Origin: Nitrincola salilacus
GTDB taxonomy: Bacteria > Pseudomonadota > Gammaproteobacteria > Pseudomonadales > Balneatricaceae
DNA length: 64,000 nucleotides
Reading direction: 5' to 3'
Assembly (NCBI RefSeq): GCF_046271865.1
Contig: NZ_CP176580.1
Coordinates: 3,534,001-3,598,000, forward strand
Shown here in pieces: positions 53,651 to 62,561 of the stretch (positions are counted from its first letter, which is position 1; the number at the start of each line of letters is the position of its first letter). A program made the position numbers and the translations under genes. A model generated the notes under the pieces. The model searched no databases, had not been told where the DNA came from, and worked only from the letters and a program-made list of their open reading frames with translations.

Positions 53651-53904
53651 AAATACTCTCTCAGATCAAACTTCTCAGCACTGCCGCCTTCACTCACAAC
53701 CGTAATTGTATTATCTGGCGACTTGCGGACCACATTACCGTCTTTGAGGTAAACAACAGAGATACCTGACTCCAGGAGCGAGGCTATAGCATTTCGCGAT
53801 GATACCTTTGCCAGCCGCATCAGTTCACGATTGTCTTCAAATGCATCAGCTCGCTTGTGCTTACGCACTTTGGTTGCAACCAGACTCTTATGACATGTAC
53901 TCAT
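53638..53904 (-). CDS. Putative antitoxin of the broken zeta module
   Basis: 88 residues, basic N-terminus (KVRKHKRADAFEDNRELM) and a C-terminal segment SVVYLKDGNVVRKSPDN typical of small partners found upstream of short zeta-type kinases. It overlaps the toxin start by 13 bases. It remains open while the toxin is destroyed, as expected if the toxin was lost under selection. Not the classic epsilon antitoxin fold; assignment rests on position. Confidence 0.6.
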   Translation of the reverse strand: MSTCHKSLVATKVRKHKRADAFEDNRELMRLAKVSSRNAIASLLESGISVVYLKDGNVVRKSPDNTITVVSEGGSAEKFDLREYLCQG

Positions 53905-53991
53905 TTCTTTTACCCTCTCACCAGTCTAATAGCATACACACAGCTTCTCACCCTGTCCAAGCACCATAGATTGATTGTATCAAAGCTGACA

Positions 53992-54076
53992 TCAGCATCA
54001 CCTTCAGCATAAGGTTTGTGCTCAATCCCCTTGGGCACAACATACATTTCGCCCTCGGACAGATTACATACCACCT
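53992..54076 (-). pseudogene. Cupin-domain fragment
   Basis: In the minus frame this stretch reads VVCNLSEGEMYVVPKGIEHK followed by PYAEGDADV, the core of a small cupin (GEMYVVPxGxEHKP with its metal His). No start or remaining cupin strands exist, and it abuts the pgm stop. It looks like the remnant of a deleted gene. The rest of the 53905-54076 gap shows nothing further. Confidence 0.5.
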
Positions 54077-55684
54077 TCACACTACTGCCAACGCAACCGC
54101 CAACAGTTGCCGAGCCTCATCCAGAATGGCCTCAAGGTGCGCCTCACCACGGAAGCTTTCAGCATAAAGCTTATACAGCGCTTCAGTCCCACTGGGGCGT
54201 GCCGCAAACCAGCCGTGGGCTGTGGTGACTTTCAGGCCACCGATCGACTCGTTGTTGCCGGGGGCTTTGGTCATGATCTGTGTGATAGGGTCCCCTGCCA
54301 GGGTGCTGGCTACAACACTATCTGCGCTTAGCTGTTTGAAGGCAGCCTTCTGTTGCGCGTCGCACGGACTATCGATTCGTCTATATACGGGGGCACCGTG
54401 GCGGGCGGTCAACTCGGCGTAGCGCTGGCTGGGCGACTGACCAGTCACGGCCATTATTTCGGCTGCCAACAGGCACAGTGCAATGCCATCCTTATCCGTT
54501 GACCAAGGCATAGCGTCGAACGTCAGCAGACTTGCACCAGCGCTCTCTTCCCCGCCAAACGCCAGCCAGCTTTGGTGCAGCCCTTCAACAAACCACTTGA
54601 AACCCACCGGCACCTCATAAAGCTCGCAGCCATGGGCAGCCACCACGCGATCAATCATGGAGGATGACACCAGCGTTTTACCCAGCTTCAATGACTGTCC
54701 CCACAGAGGTCGATGACCTAACAGATAGTCTATTGCCACTGCCAGATAGTGATTAGGATTCATCAATCCACCGGCATCAACAATACCATGACGGTCCGCA
54801 TCCGGGTCATTACCAAATGCCAGATCGAAGCGATCCTTGATCGCCAAGAGGTTCGCCATAGCTGCACTACTGGAACAATCCATACGAATTTTGCCGTCAT
54901 GATCTGGCGGCATAAAAGCAAAGTTGGCATCTACCTGAGGATTGATTATGTCCAACGCCAACCCGTAGCGCTTGGCAATGGTCTGCCAGATCGGCAAGGC
55001 CGTTCCGCCCATTGGATCCACACCCAAGCGCAACCCGCTGCGCTGTTGTTGGCTCTGAATGGCGGCCATATCAATCACATCACCCAGCGTGTCCACATAG
55101 TGTCCGATCAGATCCTGCTCGCGAACCAGAGCACGAGCCTGCTCCAACGGCAGGCGCTGAATTGTGGCACCTCCATCATCCAGATAACGGTTAGCCTGCG
55201 CTTCCAGCGAGGCGGTGATATTGGCTTCCGCCGGACCGCCATGAGGAGGGTTGTACTTGATCCCGCCATCTTCTGGCGGATTATGCGACGGCGTAATGAT
55301 CAAACCATCGGCCAATGGCGCATCCGATTGAGCCTTCAGCGAAGCATTGTGGCGCAGTATCGCATGGCTGATCACCGGCGTGGCCAGCACCTCATCCTCT
55401 TTGGCGATCACCACCTCAACTCCGTTGCCAGCCAGCACTTCCATCGCCGTATCCCAGGCAGGTCGCGACAGCGCATGGGTATCACGACCTAAAAACAGCG
55501 GGCCAGTGATGCCAGCTTCACAGCGATAGTCCACCACCGCTTGCACAATGGCAGCAATATGCGCGTCATTAAAGCTACCAGCCAGCGAACTACCACGGTG
55601 GCCAGACGTACCGAAGCTCACGCGCTGAGCGGGGTCTGCATTATCAGGACGGTTGGTGTAAGCACGAAGAAGAGTCTCAATCAT
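54077..55684 (-). CDS. pgm: Phosphoglucomutase, alpha-D-glucose specific
   Basis: 535 residues, the Pgm (E. coli type) length. FGTSGHRGSSLAGSFND is the substrate-phosphate loop, IITPSHNPPEDGGIKYN carries the phospho-serine, DPDADRHGIVD the metal site, and RPSGTEALYKLY the C-terminal phosphate binder. It interconverts glucose 1- and 6-phosphate, feeding UDP-glucose and related nucleotide sugars. GAGGTG lies seven bases before the ATG at 55684. Within a glycan locus it likely supplies precursors. Confidence 0.96.
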   Translation of the reverse strand: MIETLLRAYTNRPDNADPAQRVSFGTSGHRGSSLAGSFNDAHIAAIVQAVVDYRCEAGITGPLFLGRDTHALSRPAWDTAMEVLAGNGVEVVIAKEDEVLATPVISHAILRHNASLKAQSDAPLADGLIITPSHNPPEDGGIKYNPPHGGPAEANITASLEAQANRYLDDGGATIQRLPLEQARALVREQDLIGHYVDTLGDVIDMAAIQSQQQRSGLRLGVDPMGGTALPIWQTIAKRYGLALDIINPQVDANFAFMPPDHDGKIRMDCSSSAAMANLLAIKDRFDLAFGNDPDADRHGIVDAGGLMNPNHYLAVAIDYLLGHRPLWGQSLKLGKTLVSSSMIDRVVAAHGCELYEVPVGFKWFVEGLHQSWLAFGGEESAGASLLTFDAMPWSTDKDGIALCLLAAEIMAVTGQSPSQRYAELTARHGAPVYRRIDSPCDAQQKAAFKQLSADSVVASTLAGDPITQIMTKAPGNNESIGGLKVTTAHGWFAARPSGTEALYKLYAESFRGEAHLEAILDEARQLLAVALAVV

Positions 55685-55905
55685 TGACTTACACCTCATG
55701 AATTTGAATTAGTTTACCCGCCCCACAAATTCACCAAGGGGACAGGACGTCTTGGAATGAACGCTTACGATCACTCACCACTGGTGCTGTAGTAATCGCC
55801 ATCCTAATCAACCAGGCGATGCATCGGAAAAAGGTCTTTGAACGATTTTTCCAGGCGTGGCTGCGGTAGTGTGAATAACTAAAGCTAATTGAATAAGTGC
55901 GCTTA

Positions 55906-56937
55906 TTAGCGCTCTTCAGGAAGGGAGAAGTCTAAGCCTATATCACGTTCCGGATGACTTCCATTTATTGATAAAACTGGCAAACATTGCTTTTTGAGGC
56001 TTAAAATCTCTACTCTTAGGATAGAAACCTCCTTATTCAACCTATCAGACACCTCTCGCGCATGCTTTGTGAATTCACGGTACTTTTCATTTGCACTATT
56101 TAGTTTCTCTTTTAGCTCTTCTATACGCTCATTTGCATTTCGATATTTTTTATTGGCGTCACTTAACTTTTGCTCTATTTCACTTTTTACCGCTCGAAAT
56201 TTATACAGATCCCTTGCTATTTCAAAATAGCGATTAATCATATCAGATTGAGCTAATTCATCTTTGTGTATAAATAAATGAGTAGGAGTTGCATTATATG
56301 TTTTCCAATACACATAGCCCAAACAAACCAAAACACCTTCCAGCATATCAAAGTCATGTTCAGTCTGTGCTTCTACAAATAAATGCGGTTTGTCGCGAGA
56401 TAAAAGTTGCCTGGCACCCCGCAGCACCTCCAACTCCATACCCTCAACATCAACCTTGACTGCTCTAACTGTGTCATTAATGCCGAAGGAATCTAAGGAG
56501 ACGACGGTAATATCAGACGCCTCAGAACCATCTACGGTCAAGGATTGCCCGCCCAGATTATCCGGAGTGTGGTTAGCAAAGTGTGCCTTGCCTGACGCAG
56601 CGCCAATTCCTTTTTGGTGAACGGTTATTAGGCCAACCAGCCCATTGTTTTCGACAGACTCAACAAACGCTTTATAAAGCTCCACATTCGGCTCGAAAGC
56701 AAAAACCCTACATCCTGCAACGGCCGAAAGGTACATGCTGTGATTACCAATATTGGCCCCAATATCCAGAACCAGCTCTCCTGGCTTGAGCATAGCGGCC
56801 ATAGCCCGCAACATTTCCAACTCATAGGGCTGATGAGTACTCGCCAAAACTCCCTGTATATAGTCGGTCTCCCAATGCGGCAGTACCATCCTGTAGCTGT
56901 GTTCGTCTACTGAAATCTCGAATATATTATCTGCCAC
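55906..56937 (-). CDS. FkbM-type SAM methyltransferase with C-terminal coiled coil
   Basis: 343 residues. The SAM-binding VLDIGANIGNHSMYLSAV (residues about 54-71), FAFEPNVELYKAF and KVDVEGMELEVLRGA are the FkbM family motifs; this family O-methylates sugars in O-antigens, capsules and antibiotics. After residue about 245 comes a long coiled coil (NANERIEELKEKLNSANEKY) and a short unstructured tail. Codon use is AT-rich in the coil. It lies between the pgm gene and the IS remnants. It could methylate a hydroxyl of the locus product, but the target is unknown. Confidence 0.85.
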   Translation of the reverse strand: MADNIFEISVDEHSYRMVLPHWETDYIQGVLASTHQPYELEMLRAMAAMLKPGELVLDIGANIGNHSMYLSAVAGCRVFAFEPNVELYKAFVESVENNGLVGLITVHQKGIGAASGKAHFANHTPDNLGGQSLTVDGSEASDITVVSLDSFGINDTVRAVKVDVEGMELEVLRGARQLLSRDKPHLFVEAQTEHDFDMLEGVLVCLGYVYWKTYNATPTHLFIHKDELAQSDMINRYFEIARDLYKFRAVKSEIEQKLSDANKKYRNANERIEELKEKLNSANEKYREFTKHAREVSDRLNKEVSILRVEILSLKKQCLPVLSINGSHPERDIGLDFSLPEER

Positions 56938-57100
56938 TTGATTTACCTTTGGCGGAATTATTTTTATACATGTTCCTGCGTCAACGCCAGAAATACAATA
57001 CGATGATTCTTATTTCTTCAGCAAAACAGACAACTTTACTGAAAGAACCGGGTCATCCGACTGCACACCCTCCCAGCTAGCCTCAAATGCCACGGAAATA

Positions 57101-57480
57101 TCATGAAACCCCGCATGTCTCTAAGACTTGCGACAGGTACTCCCAGCTCATTGCTGCCTTCTTTCGTTTGCGCTGAATACCTGCCTTGAACGTTTTTTCA
57201 CTTTTCAAGAAGTTCATCGCGATATGCCTGACGGCTGCCAAGTTCTCGGCCGCATCTTCTCGACGTATCCGACAGGCATCCTCTTTAAATCCAACATCTA
57301 GACACCAGTGCAATTTATTCTCTATCTGCCAGTGCTGGCGTACCGCCTGCGCAAAACGCTCCGCTGTTAAAACTTCTGAGCTAAGGAACCTGTGATTAAG
57401 CGGAGCCTTTCCCTTACACGCGATCACCGCAGCAAAAACACGCCAACTGGATGTGTTTATCCCGTATTTGCTACCCGCAG
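57101..57480 (-). pseudogene. ISAs1-family transposase remnant
   Basis: The translation QHWQIENKLHWCLDVGFKED and CRIRREDAAENLAAVRHIAMN is the C-terminal quarter of ISAs1-family transposases. The N-terminal 250 or so residues are missing; the reading frame continues a little upstream (VFAAVIACKGKAP) before meeting the IS5 copy at about 57491. Truncated and inactive. Confidence 0.85.
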
Positions 57481-57490
57481 ATCACCTTTT

Positions 57491-58543
57491 CAGGTGGTGC
57501 AGACGGATTAACTCTGCGATCGCAATATCTGATCCACACGTACGACGTTTGACAGTGCAAACAGCATCGCCAACTTGCCATCGTTTTTCATCAGACCGCG
57601 ATAGCGAGCTTTAACAAATCCGAACTGGCATTTGATGATCCGGAATGGATGCTCAACCTTCGCTCGAACACTCGCTTTCAGATATTCAGTACGGATCCTG
57701 ACTTTATTGATTCGAGGATGCTTTTTCAGGGCTTTCATCTTCCCAGGCTGTTCTGCGATATGCCAGTCAGCTTGAACATGTTTTAGCTCGGGCCGCTTTT
57801 CAGCCCCGCGGTATCCAGCATCAGCGAAGATAAAGGCTTCCTTCCCATGCAGCACTTGTCCCGCTTGGTTGAGATCATGCTCATGTGCCGCTGTCGTGGT
57901 AAAACTATGCGTGATACCGGTTCGTGCATCAACGCCAATATGCGCTTTCATGCCAAAGTACCATTCGTTACCCTTCTTGGTCTGGTGCATCTCGGGGTCA
58001 CGCTCACCAGCCTGATTTTTGGTAGAACTGGGCGCTTCGATAATTGTGGCATCAATGAGAGAGCCTTCCTTGAGCAGCACACCGGCCTCGGACAACCATT
58101 GATTTACTTCTTCAAAAATCTGACGAGCAAGGCCATGGCGCTCCAGCAAATGGCGAAACTTCAATATAGTGGAGTGATCAGGAATTGCTTTGTCCAGTGA
58201 CAGGCCCGCAAACAGACGCATAGAAGCTATTTCATACAACGCATCTTCCATCGCGGGATCACTGAGGTTGTACCATTGCTGCATGCAGTGAATTCGGAGC
58301 ATGGTTGCCAGAGGGTAAGGACGGGGCTCATTACCAGCCTTAGGGTAATAGGGTTCAATCACAGCTTCCAGACGAGACCACGGGATCAGTTTGTCCATTC
58401 GTCCAAGAAATTTCTCCTTGCGGGTTTGACGACGCTTGTTGTTGAACTCGCTGTCAGCGAAGGTGAGCTGCTGATCCATCCGGCTGTCCTCAATATACTT
58501 GATGGTGATATTGTCTCATGAGGGAGACTTGTTCACACCTTCC
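57491..58543 (-). mobile_element. IS5-family insertion sequence
   Basis: The right end carries the IS5-type terminal repeat, reading GGAAGGTGTGAACAAG on the minus strand from 58543, next to a CTAG target (58544-58547), the preferred IS5 site. The left end has only a degenerate counterpart (AGGTGGTGCAGACGG near 57491) and no matching CTAG, so the left boundary is approximate and probably rearranged. It contains one intact transposase gene. Confidence 0.7.
57508..58479 (-). CDS. IS5 family transposase
   Basis: 323 residues, full length. The DUF772-type N-terminal domain starts MDQQLTFADSEFNNKRRQTR. The DDE catalytic residues are seen as LIDATIIEAPSS, FIFADAGYRGAEKRP and KVEHPFRIIKCQFGF. This protein is close to that of the E. 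coli element IS5 itself. The frame is unbroken, so the element may still be mobile unless its damaged left end prevents it. Confidence 0.95.
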   Translation of the reverse strand: MDQQLTFADSEFNNKRRQTRKEKFLGRMDKLIPWSRLEAVIEPYYPKAGNEPRPYPLATMLRIHCMQQWYNLSDPAMEDALYEIASMRLFAGLSLDKAIPDHSTILKFRHLLERHGLARQIFEEVNQWLSEAGVLLKEGSLIDATIIEAPSSTKNQAGERDPEMHQTKKGNEWYFGMKAHIGVDARTGITHSFTTTAAHEHDLNQAGQVLHGKEAFIFADAGYRGAEKRPELKHVQADWHIAEQPGKMKALKKHPRINKVRIRTEYLKASVRAKVEHPFRIIKCQFGFVKARYRGLMKNDGKLAMLFALSNVVRVDQILRSQS

Positions 58544-59947
58544 CTAGCTTCGGCCATATCGATCCTCAAACCTAACAATATCATCTTCTCCAAGATAAGT
58601 ACCACTTTGTACTTCTATCAATTCCAGAGGTATCCTTCCGGGATTTTCCAACGCATGAACACTACCAACAGGGATATAAATGGATTGGTTCTCTGTCAAC
58701 ATTCGGGTTTCACTATCTATAGTCACATTGGCAGTACCAGAAACAACCACCCAATGTTCAGCACGGTGATAATGCTTCTGCACAGACAGTTTTTCGCCGG
58801 GTTTAACGGTAATTCGTTTGACCTGATAGCGATGACCGTTATCTATCGAGTCGTACTTACCCCATGGGCGATACACTTCGCGATGTAACTTGTATTCATT
58901 CCGGCCATGGCTTTTCAGTTCGGCTACGATCGCTTTTACATCTTGTACCTGGTGCTTGTTTGCCACCAGAACTGCATCTTTCGTTTGAACAATTACAAGG
59001 TCCCTCACTCCTACAGTGGCTACCAAAGCGTTTTCAGCCAATACGTAGGAACCTTCTGTACTCTGGGCTATTACGTCCCCCTTACAGACATTACCTTGAG
59101 AATCCTTTTCTGAAAGCTCCCACAGGGCCGACCATGCACCTACATCGCTCCATCCAGCATCTAGTGGCACAACCATAGCCCGGTCTGTTTTTTCCATAAC
59201 AGCATAGTCAACTGATTCAGAAGGGCATTGAGTGAATGCTGGTTCATCAACACGAATGAAGTCCAAGTCTGACTGCGCACTTTGCATTGCAACAACACAA
59301 GCATTGTAAATATCAGGTCGAAACTTCTGCAGTTCCTCCAAGTACCTATCCGCTCGGAACATAAACATGCCGCTGTTCCAGTAGTAATCTCCACTCTCTA
59401 CATACTGATTCGCAGTAGCCTGGTCAGGCTTTTCGACGAACTGAGCAACCCGATAGGCATTCTCAGTGTCCTCCCCTCTTCGAATATAGCCATATCCAGT
59501 TTCAGGGTGTGTCGGTACAATGCCAAATGTGACTAATTCTCCAGACTTGGCGTAACGTTCAGCTTCCAAGACTGCTTCGTGAAATACTTGTTCTTTGGCA
59601 ATAGCATGGTCTGCTGCTAAAACCAATAGAATAGCGTTACTGTCTTCTTTCAACGCTGTGATAGCAGCCAATGCAATCGCTGGCGCTGTATTCCTCCCCA
59701 CCGGTTCAAGAATGATATTGTGATCCAACAAGTCCATTTGCCTTAGCTGCTCGGCCGCCAGGAAACGATGTGCTTCATTGCAAATCAGTACAGACGGTGC
59801 CGTATTCAAGCCTTCTAGCCTGGCCAGGGTTTGCTGAAGCATCGACTGATTGCCAAGTAAACTGATGAATTGCTTCGGATACAATTCACGGGACATGGGC
59901 CAAAGCCGAGAACCGCTACCACCAGCCATTACCACGGGGTGTATCAT
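58544..59947 (-). CDS. manC: Mannose-1-phosphate guanylyltransferase / mannose-6-phosphate isomerase
   Basis: 467 residues. VVMAGGSGSRLWPMSRELYPKQF is the nucleotidyltransferase signature (cited here by its GGSGSRLWPMSR core), FVEKPD the sugar site, and the C-terminal cupin isomerase domain carries the QKHYHRAEHWVVVSG motif. It makes GDP-mannose, the precursor used by Gmd. The stop codon TAG at 58544-58546 is part of the CTAG target of the IS5 insertion, so the protein is complete but its 3' flank was replaced. It follows gmm by 17 bases. Confidence 0.95.
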   Translation of the reverse strand: MIHPVVMAGGSGSRLWPMSRELYPKQFISLLGNQSMLQQTLARLEGLNTAPSVLICNEAHRFLAAEQLRQMDLLDHNIILEPVGRNTAPAIALAAITALKEDSNAILLVLAADHAIAKEQVFHEAVLEAERYAKSGELVTFGIVPTHPETGYGYIRRGEDTENAYRVAQFVEKPDQATANQYVESGDYYWNSGMFMFRADRYLEELQKFRPDIYNACVVAMQSAQSDLDFIRVDEPAFTQCPSESVDYAVMEKTDRAMVVPLDAGWSDVGAWSALWELSEKDSQGNVCKGDVIAQSTEGSYVLAENALVATVGVRDLVIVQTKDAVLVANKHQVQDVKAIVAELKSHGRNEYKLHREVYRPWGKYDSIDNGHRYQVKRITVKPGEKLSVQKHYHRAEHWVVVSGTANVTIDSETRMLTENQSIYIPVGSVHALENPGRIPLELIEVQSGTYLGEDDIVRFEDRYGRS

Positions 59948-59964
59948 AGTAAAACTCCCTTGAA

Positions 59965-60447
59965 TTAAATCGCCAGCAGGTAGGCTTTGGTATTCTGGTG
60001 AACAACATAGCTATCCAATGCCTCTTGAATAGGCCACCACGTAAAGCTGTCATGCTGATCATCTGGCATTGCTTTGAGTTCTTGATCTACTTCTATCAAC
60101 ATCCCAAGCGCAACATAGTGAGTTGAAGGAGATTCCCCGAAAACACTGTCACTGTAGAAGTGATCATAGGCACCTAATAATCGAGCTTCAGAAAAAGGCA
60201 GGTCGACCCCAAGCTCTTGTGTTGTAAGTCGGCCAAACGCGCTCTCAATTGACTCGCCCTTGCGGATTCGCCCTCCAGGTACGAACCAATAGCCCTTTGC
60301 CGGGCGATTTAGCCGCTGACCTAGAAGAATTCGACCGGCGTTCAGTACCACAAGATCGATGGAAACCAGTGGTGTGGCAAAAACCACTTGCTTGAACTGC
60401 TCTTCTGACAAGGCCTGTGATGATCTCAATTCATTGAACAATGCCAA
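59965..60447 (-). CDS. gmm: GDP-mannose mannosyl hydrolase (Nudix)
   Basis: 160 residues. The Nudix box is GGRIRKGESIESAFGRLTTQ followed by ELG, with the Gmm-specific deviations of the family, and the N-terminus (VVFATPLVSIDLVVLNAGR) is typical of Gmm/WcaH. It hydrolyses GDP-mannose to GDP and mannose, probably balancing the GDP-sugar pool. Common in colanic acid and colitose O-antigen clusters. Five bases separate it from colD. Confidence 0.92.
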   Translation of the reverse strand: MALFNELRSSQALSEEQFKQVVFATPLVSIDLVVLNAGRILLGQRLNRPAKGYWFVPGGRIRKGESIESAFGRLTTQELGVDLPFSEARLLGAYDHFYSDSVFGESPSTHYVALGMLIEVDQELKAMPDDQHDSFTWWPIQEALDSYVVHQNTKAYLLAI

Positions 60448-60452
60448 CCACC

Positions 60453-61631
60453 TTATGCAGTAAGCTTGTCGACAATGGACTTCAAATAGTGGAGTTCTTT
60501 GTCTAGAGACACTTGGTGATTACCAACGAACAGCCCATTCTGGTCGATATGCTCAGCCGCCTCCATTGAACTTCCCACTTCGTAATCAAAGTACTCCAGT
60601 ACCTCTTTATTCTTGAGAAAGTTTCCAGTAACAATGGGCCTGCACTCGATTTCAGCCTCTTGCATTGCTGCTACCATCTGCTTTCGTGTGAAAGGTGCAC
60701 CGGGGTTAATCACCATGGAAAACCCAAACCAACTGCTATCACCAATTTCTTTTTGAATCGTCAAAAAGGGATGGTCAGAAAAAAGCTGCTGAAACAAAGT
60801 GGCATTCTGGCGTCGAACGGCTACAAAATCAGGCAGCTTTTTAAGCTGTTCAAGCCCAATGGCTCCACTCATTTCAAGCGGCCGTACGTTATACCCTGGA
60901 AGTATAAACTTGAACGACTCCTCAAATGGATCATCGCTCTTTATTCCTGATACTTTGTTTTCCTTAGGCAGGTTACGCGTCCACCCATGTGCACGAATAC
61001 AAAGCAGGATATGGTAGAGCTCTTCGTCATCTGTAATGACACAGCCACCTTCCATTGTTGCAATATGATGAGAGAAGAAGGAACTGAAAGTACCCATTAA
61101 CCCGAAGCTGCCAGCTTTCTTGCCTTTATACTCAGCCCCCATCGACTCACAGTTATCCTCCAGAATGAGGATGTCTTTTCCTGAGACCATTTCCTGGATA
61201 GCATCGAAATCATTGGGATTACCCAGAAGGTTAACCAGCAAAATAGCCTTTGTACTATCGGAGATAGCTGATTCCAGCTTTTGCAAATCTATATTCAAGG
61301 TGTCCGGGTCAATATCCACAAACTTGACTTTCAAACCATACTGCTGGAGTGGAAAATAGGTGGTTGACCAGGATACAGCAGGCACGATAACTTCATCCCC
61401 ACGCTTCAGCTTTGGGTTTTGTGTGAAGAACAAAGCGGCAATCATCAACAAGTTTGCTGTAGAGCCGGAACTGACCATAACGGCATACTTTGAACCAAAG
61501 TAGCCTGCAAACTGCTTTTCATACTCTGCAACGTTCTTGCCCATGGTGTACATGTCGGAATCAATGACACGCTGGATTGCATCCAACTCTTTTTGATCCC
61601 ATGTGCTGGATGCCAGAGAATAGTTACTCAT
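60453..61631 (-). CDS. colD: GDP-4-keto-6-deoxy-D-mannose 3-dehydratase (ColD)
   Basis: 392 residues, DegT/DnrJ aminotransferase fold. The usual catalytic lysine is replaced: TFSSFFSHHIATMEGG places His at residue 188, the exact position and residue that convert this fold to the ColD PLP/PMP-dependent dehydratase. It removes the 3-hydroxyl of GDP-4-keto-6-deoxymannose, forming the 3,6-dideoxy intermediate of colitose. It overlaps colC by eight bases. An ordinary aminotransferase such as perosamine synthase is argued against by the missing lysine. Confidence 0.92.
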   Translation of the reverse strand: MSNYSLASSTWDQKELDAIQRVIDSDMYTMGKNVAEYEKQFAGYFGSKYAVMVSSGSTANLLMIAALFFTQNPKLKRGDEVIVPAVSWSTTYFPLQQYGLKVKFVDIDPDTLNIDLQKLESAISDSTKAILLVNLLGNPNDFDAIQEMVSGKDILILEDNCESMGAEYKGKKAGSFGLMGTFSSFFSHHIATMEGGCVITDDEELYHILLCIRAHGWTRNLPKENKVSGIKSDDPFEESFKFILPGYNVRPLEMSGAIGLEQLKKLPDFVAVRRQNATLFQQLFSDHPFLTIQKEIGDSSWFGFSMVINPGAPFTRKQMVAAMQEAEIECRPIVTGNFLKNKEVLEYFDYEVGSSMEAAEHIDQNGLFVGNHQVSLDKELHYLKSIVDKLTA

Positions 61632-62553
61632 TAATCACGTCCTTCAAAAAATACTGGTAAGTTTGCTCAATGCCTTCACGGAGAGATGTTTTGGCTTGCC
61701 ATCCAACACTACCTACTCGAGTGCTATCGATTAGCTTCTGTCGCATGCCTACAGGCTTGGTCAGATCGTGCTCAAACTCACCTTGAAACCCAATGACGTC
61801 AGCTACAGCACGATAGTACTCATTGATTGTGTGGTCTTTACCCAGCCCTACATTCATCAGTAAAGGTACATCAGCACGCATCTGTTCAATGACCTTAAAC
61901 ACACAGGATGCGAGATCAGCCACAAACATGAACTCACGCCGCGCCTCTCCATCGCCCCAAATGTCCACCGCCGACAGCCCAGCCATTTTGGCTTCATGAA
62001 TCTTCCGAATCACTGCGGGTATCATGTGAGAGTGAGCAGGATCAAACTTGTCGTACTTGCCATAAAGATTACAGGGGACCAGAGTAACGTATTTCCTGGT
62101 ACTATCGACCTTGCTGATGTACTGACTTAATCTTGTAGCGGTGATTTTGGCCAGTGCATAGCCTTCGTTGGTTGGTTCCAATTCACCAGTAAGAATCTGA
62201 TCCTCACTCAGAGGATTAGTGGCGCTTCTTGGGTACATACATGAACTGGCTAGATTAATGCACTTTTCAACACCAGCTTTATAAGCCTCGTTAATAACAT
62301 GAATGCCCATCAAGGAGTTATCAACCAGAAAACCTACTGGATCTGCCATATTGGCCTGAATACCGCCTACTCGACCAGCTGCATGGATCACCAGATCAGG
62401 TTTTTTCTCTTCCATATAGCTGGAAACTGCTTTTCTATCCAAAAGATCCAGCTCCTGGCTTCTTGGTGCCAGAATCTCGAATTTATCGGCTGCCGGATGT
62501 TCCTGCAAATTGCGACCAACCATTCCTGAGCCGCCGGTTAATAGTATCCGCAT
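61624..62553 (-). CDS. colC: GDP-L-colitose synthase (ColC), fucose-synthase-like
   Basis: About 309 residues, SDR family. It has the NADP-binding TGGSGMVGRNL, the catalytic SSCMYP with Ser and the epimerase Cys, the YALAK Tyr-Lys pair, and PAHSHMIPA with the epimerase His, all as in GDP-fucose synthase. Directly beside colD the expected role is the bifunctional C5-epimerase/C4-ketoreductase making GDP-L-colitose. The ATG at 62553 has GAGAG upstream; a GTG at 62565 would overlap gmd. Without ColD in the operon it would be called fcl. Confidence 0.88.
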   Translation of the reverse strand: MRILLTGGSGMVGRNLQEHPAADKFEILAPRSQELDLLDRKAVSSYMEEKKPDLVIHAAGRVGGIQANMADPVGFLVDNSLMGIHVINEAYKAGVEKCINLASSCMYPRSATNPLSEDQILTGELEPTNEGYALAKITATRLSQYISKVDSTRKYVTLVPCNLYGKYDKFDPAHSHMIPAVIRKIHEAKMAGLSAVDIWGDGEARREFMFVADLASCVFKVIEQMRADVPLLMNVGLGKDHTINEYYRAVADVIGFQGEFEHDLTKPVGMRQKLIDSTRVGSVGWQAKTSLREGIEQTYQYFLKDVINE

Positions 62554-62561
62554 GGTGGCTC

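Noticed and set aside
54749..55492. 247-codon open frame on the plus strand
   Set aside because: Antisense shadow of pgm with no ribosome-binding site or recognisable motif.
55880..55905. AATAAG/CTTATT palindrome after the fkbM gene
   Set aside because: Six-base stem without a convincing T tract; too weak for a terminator call.
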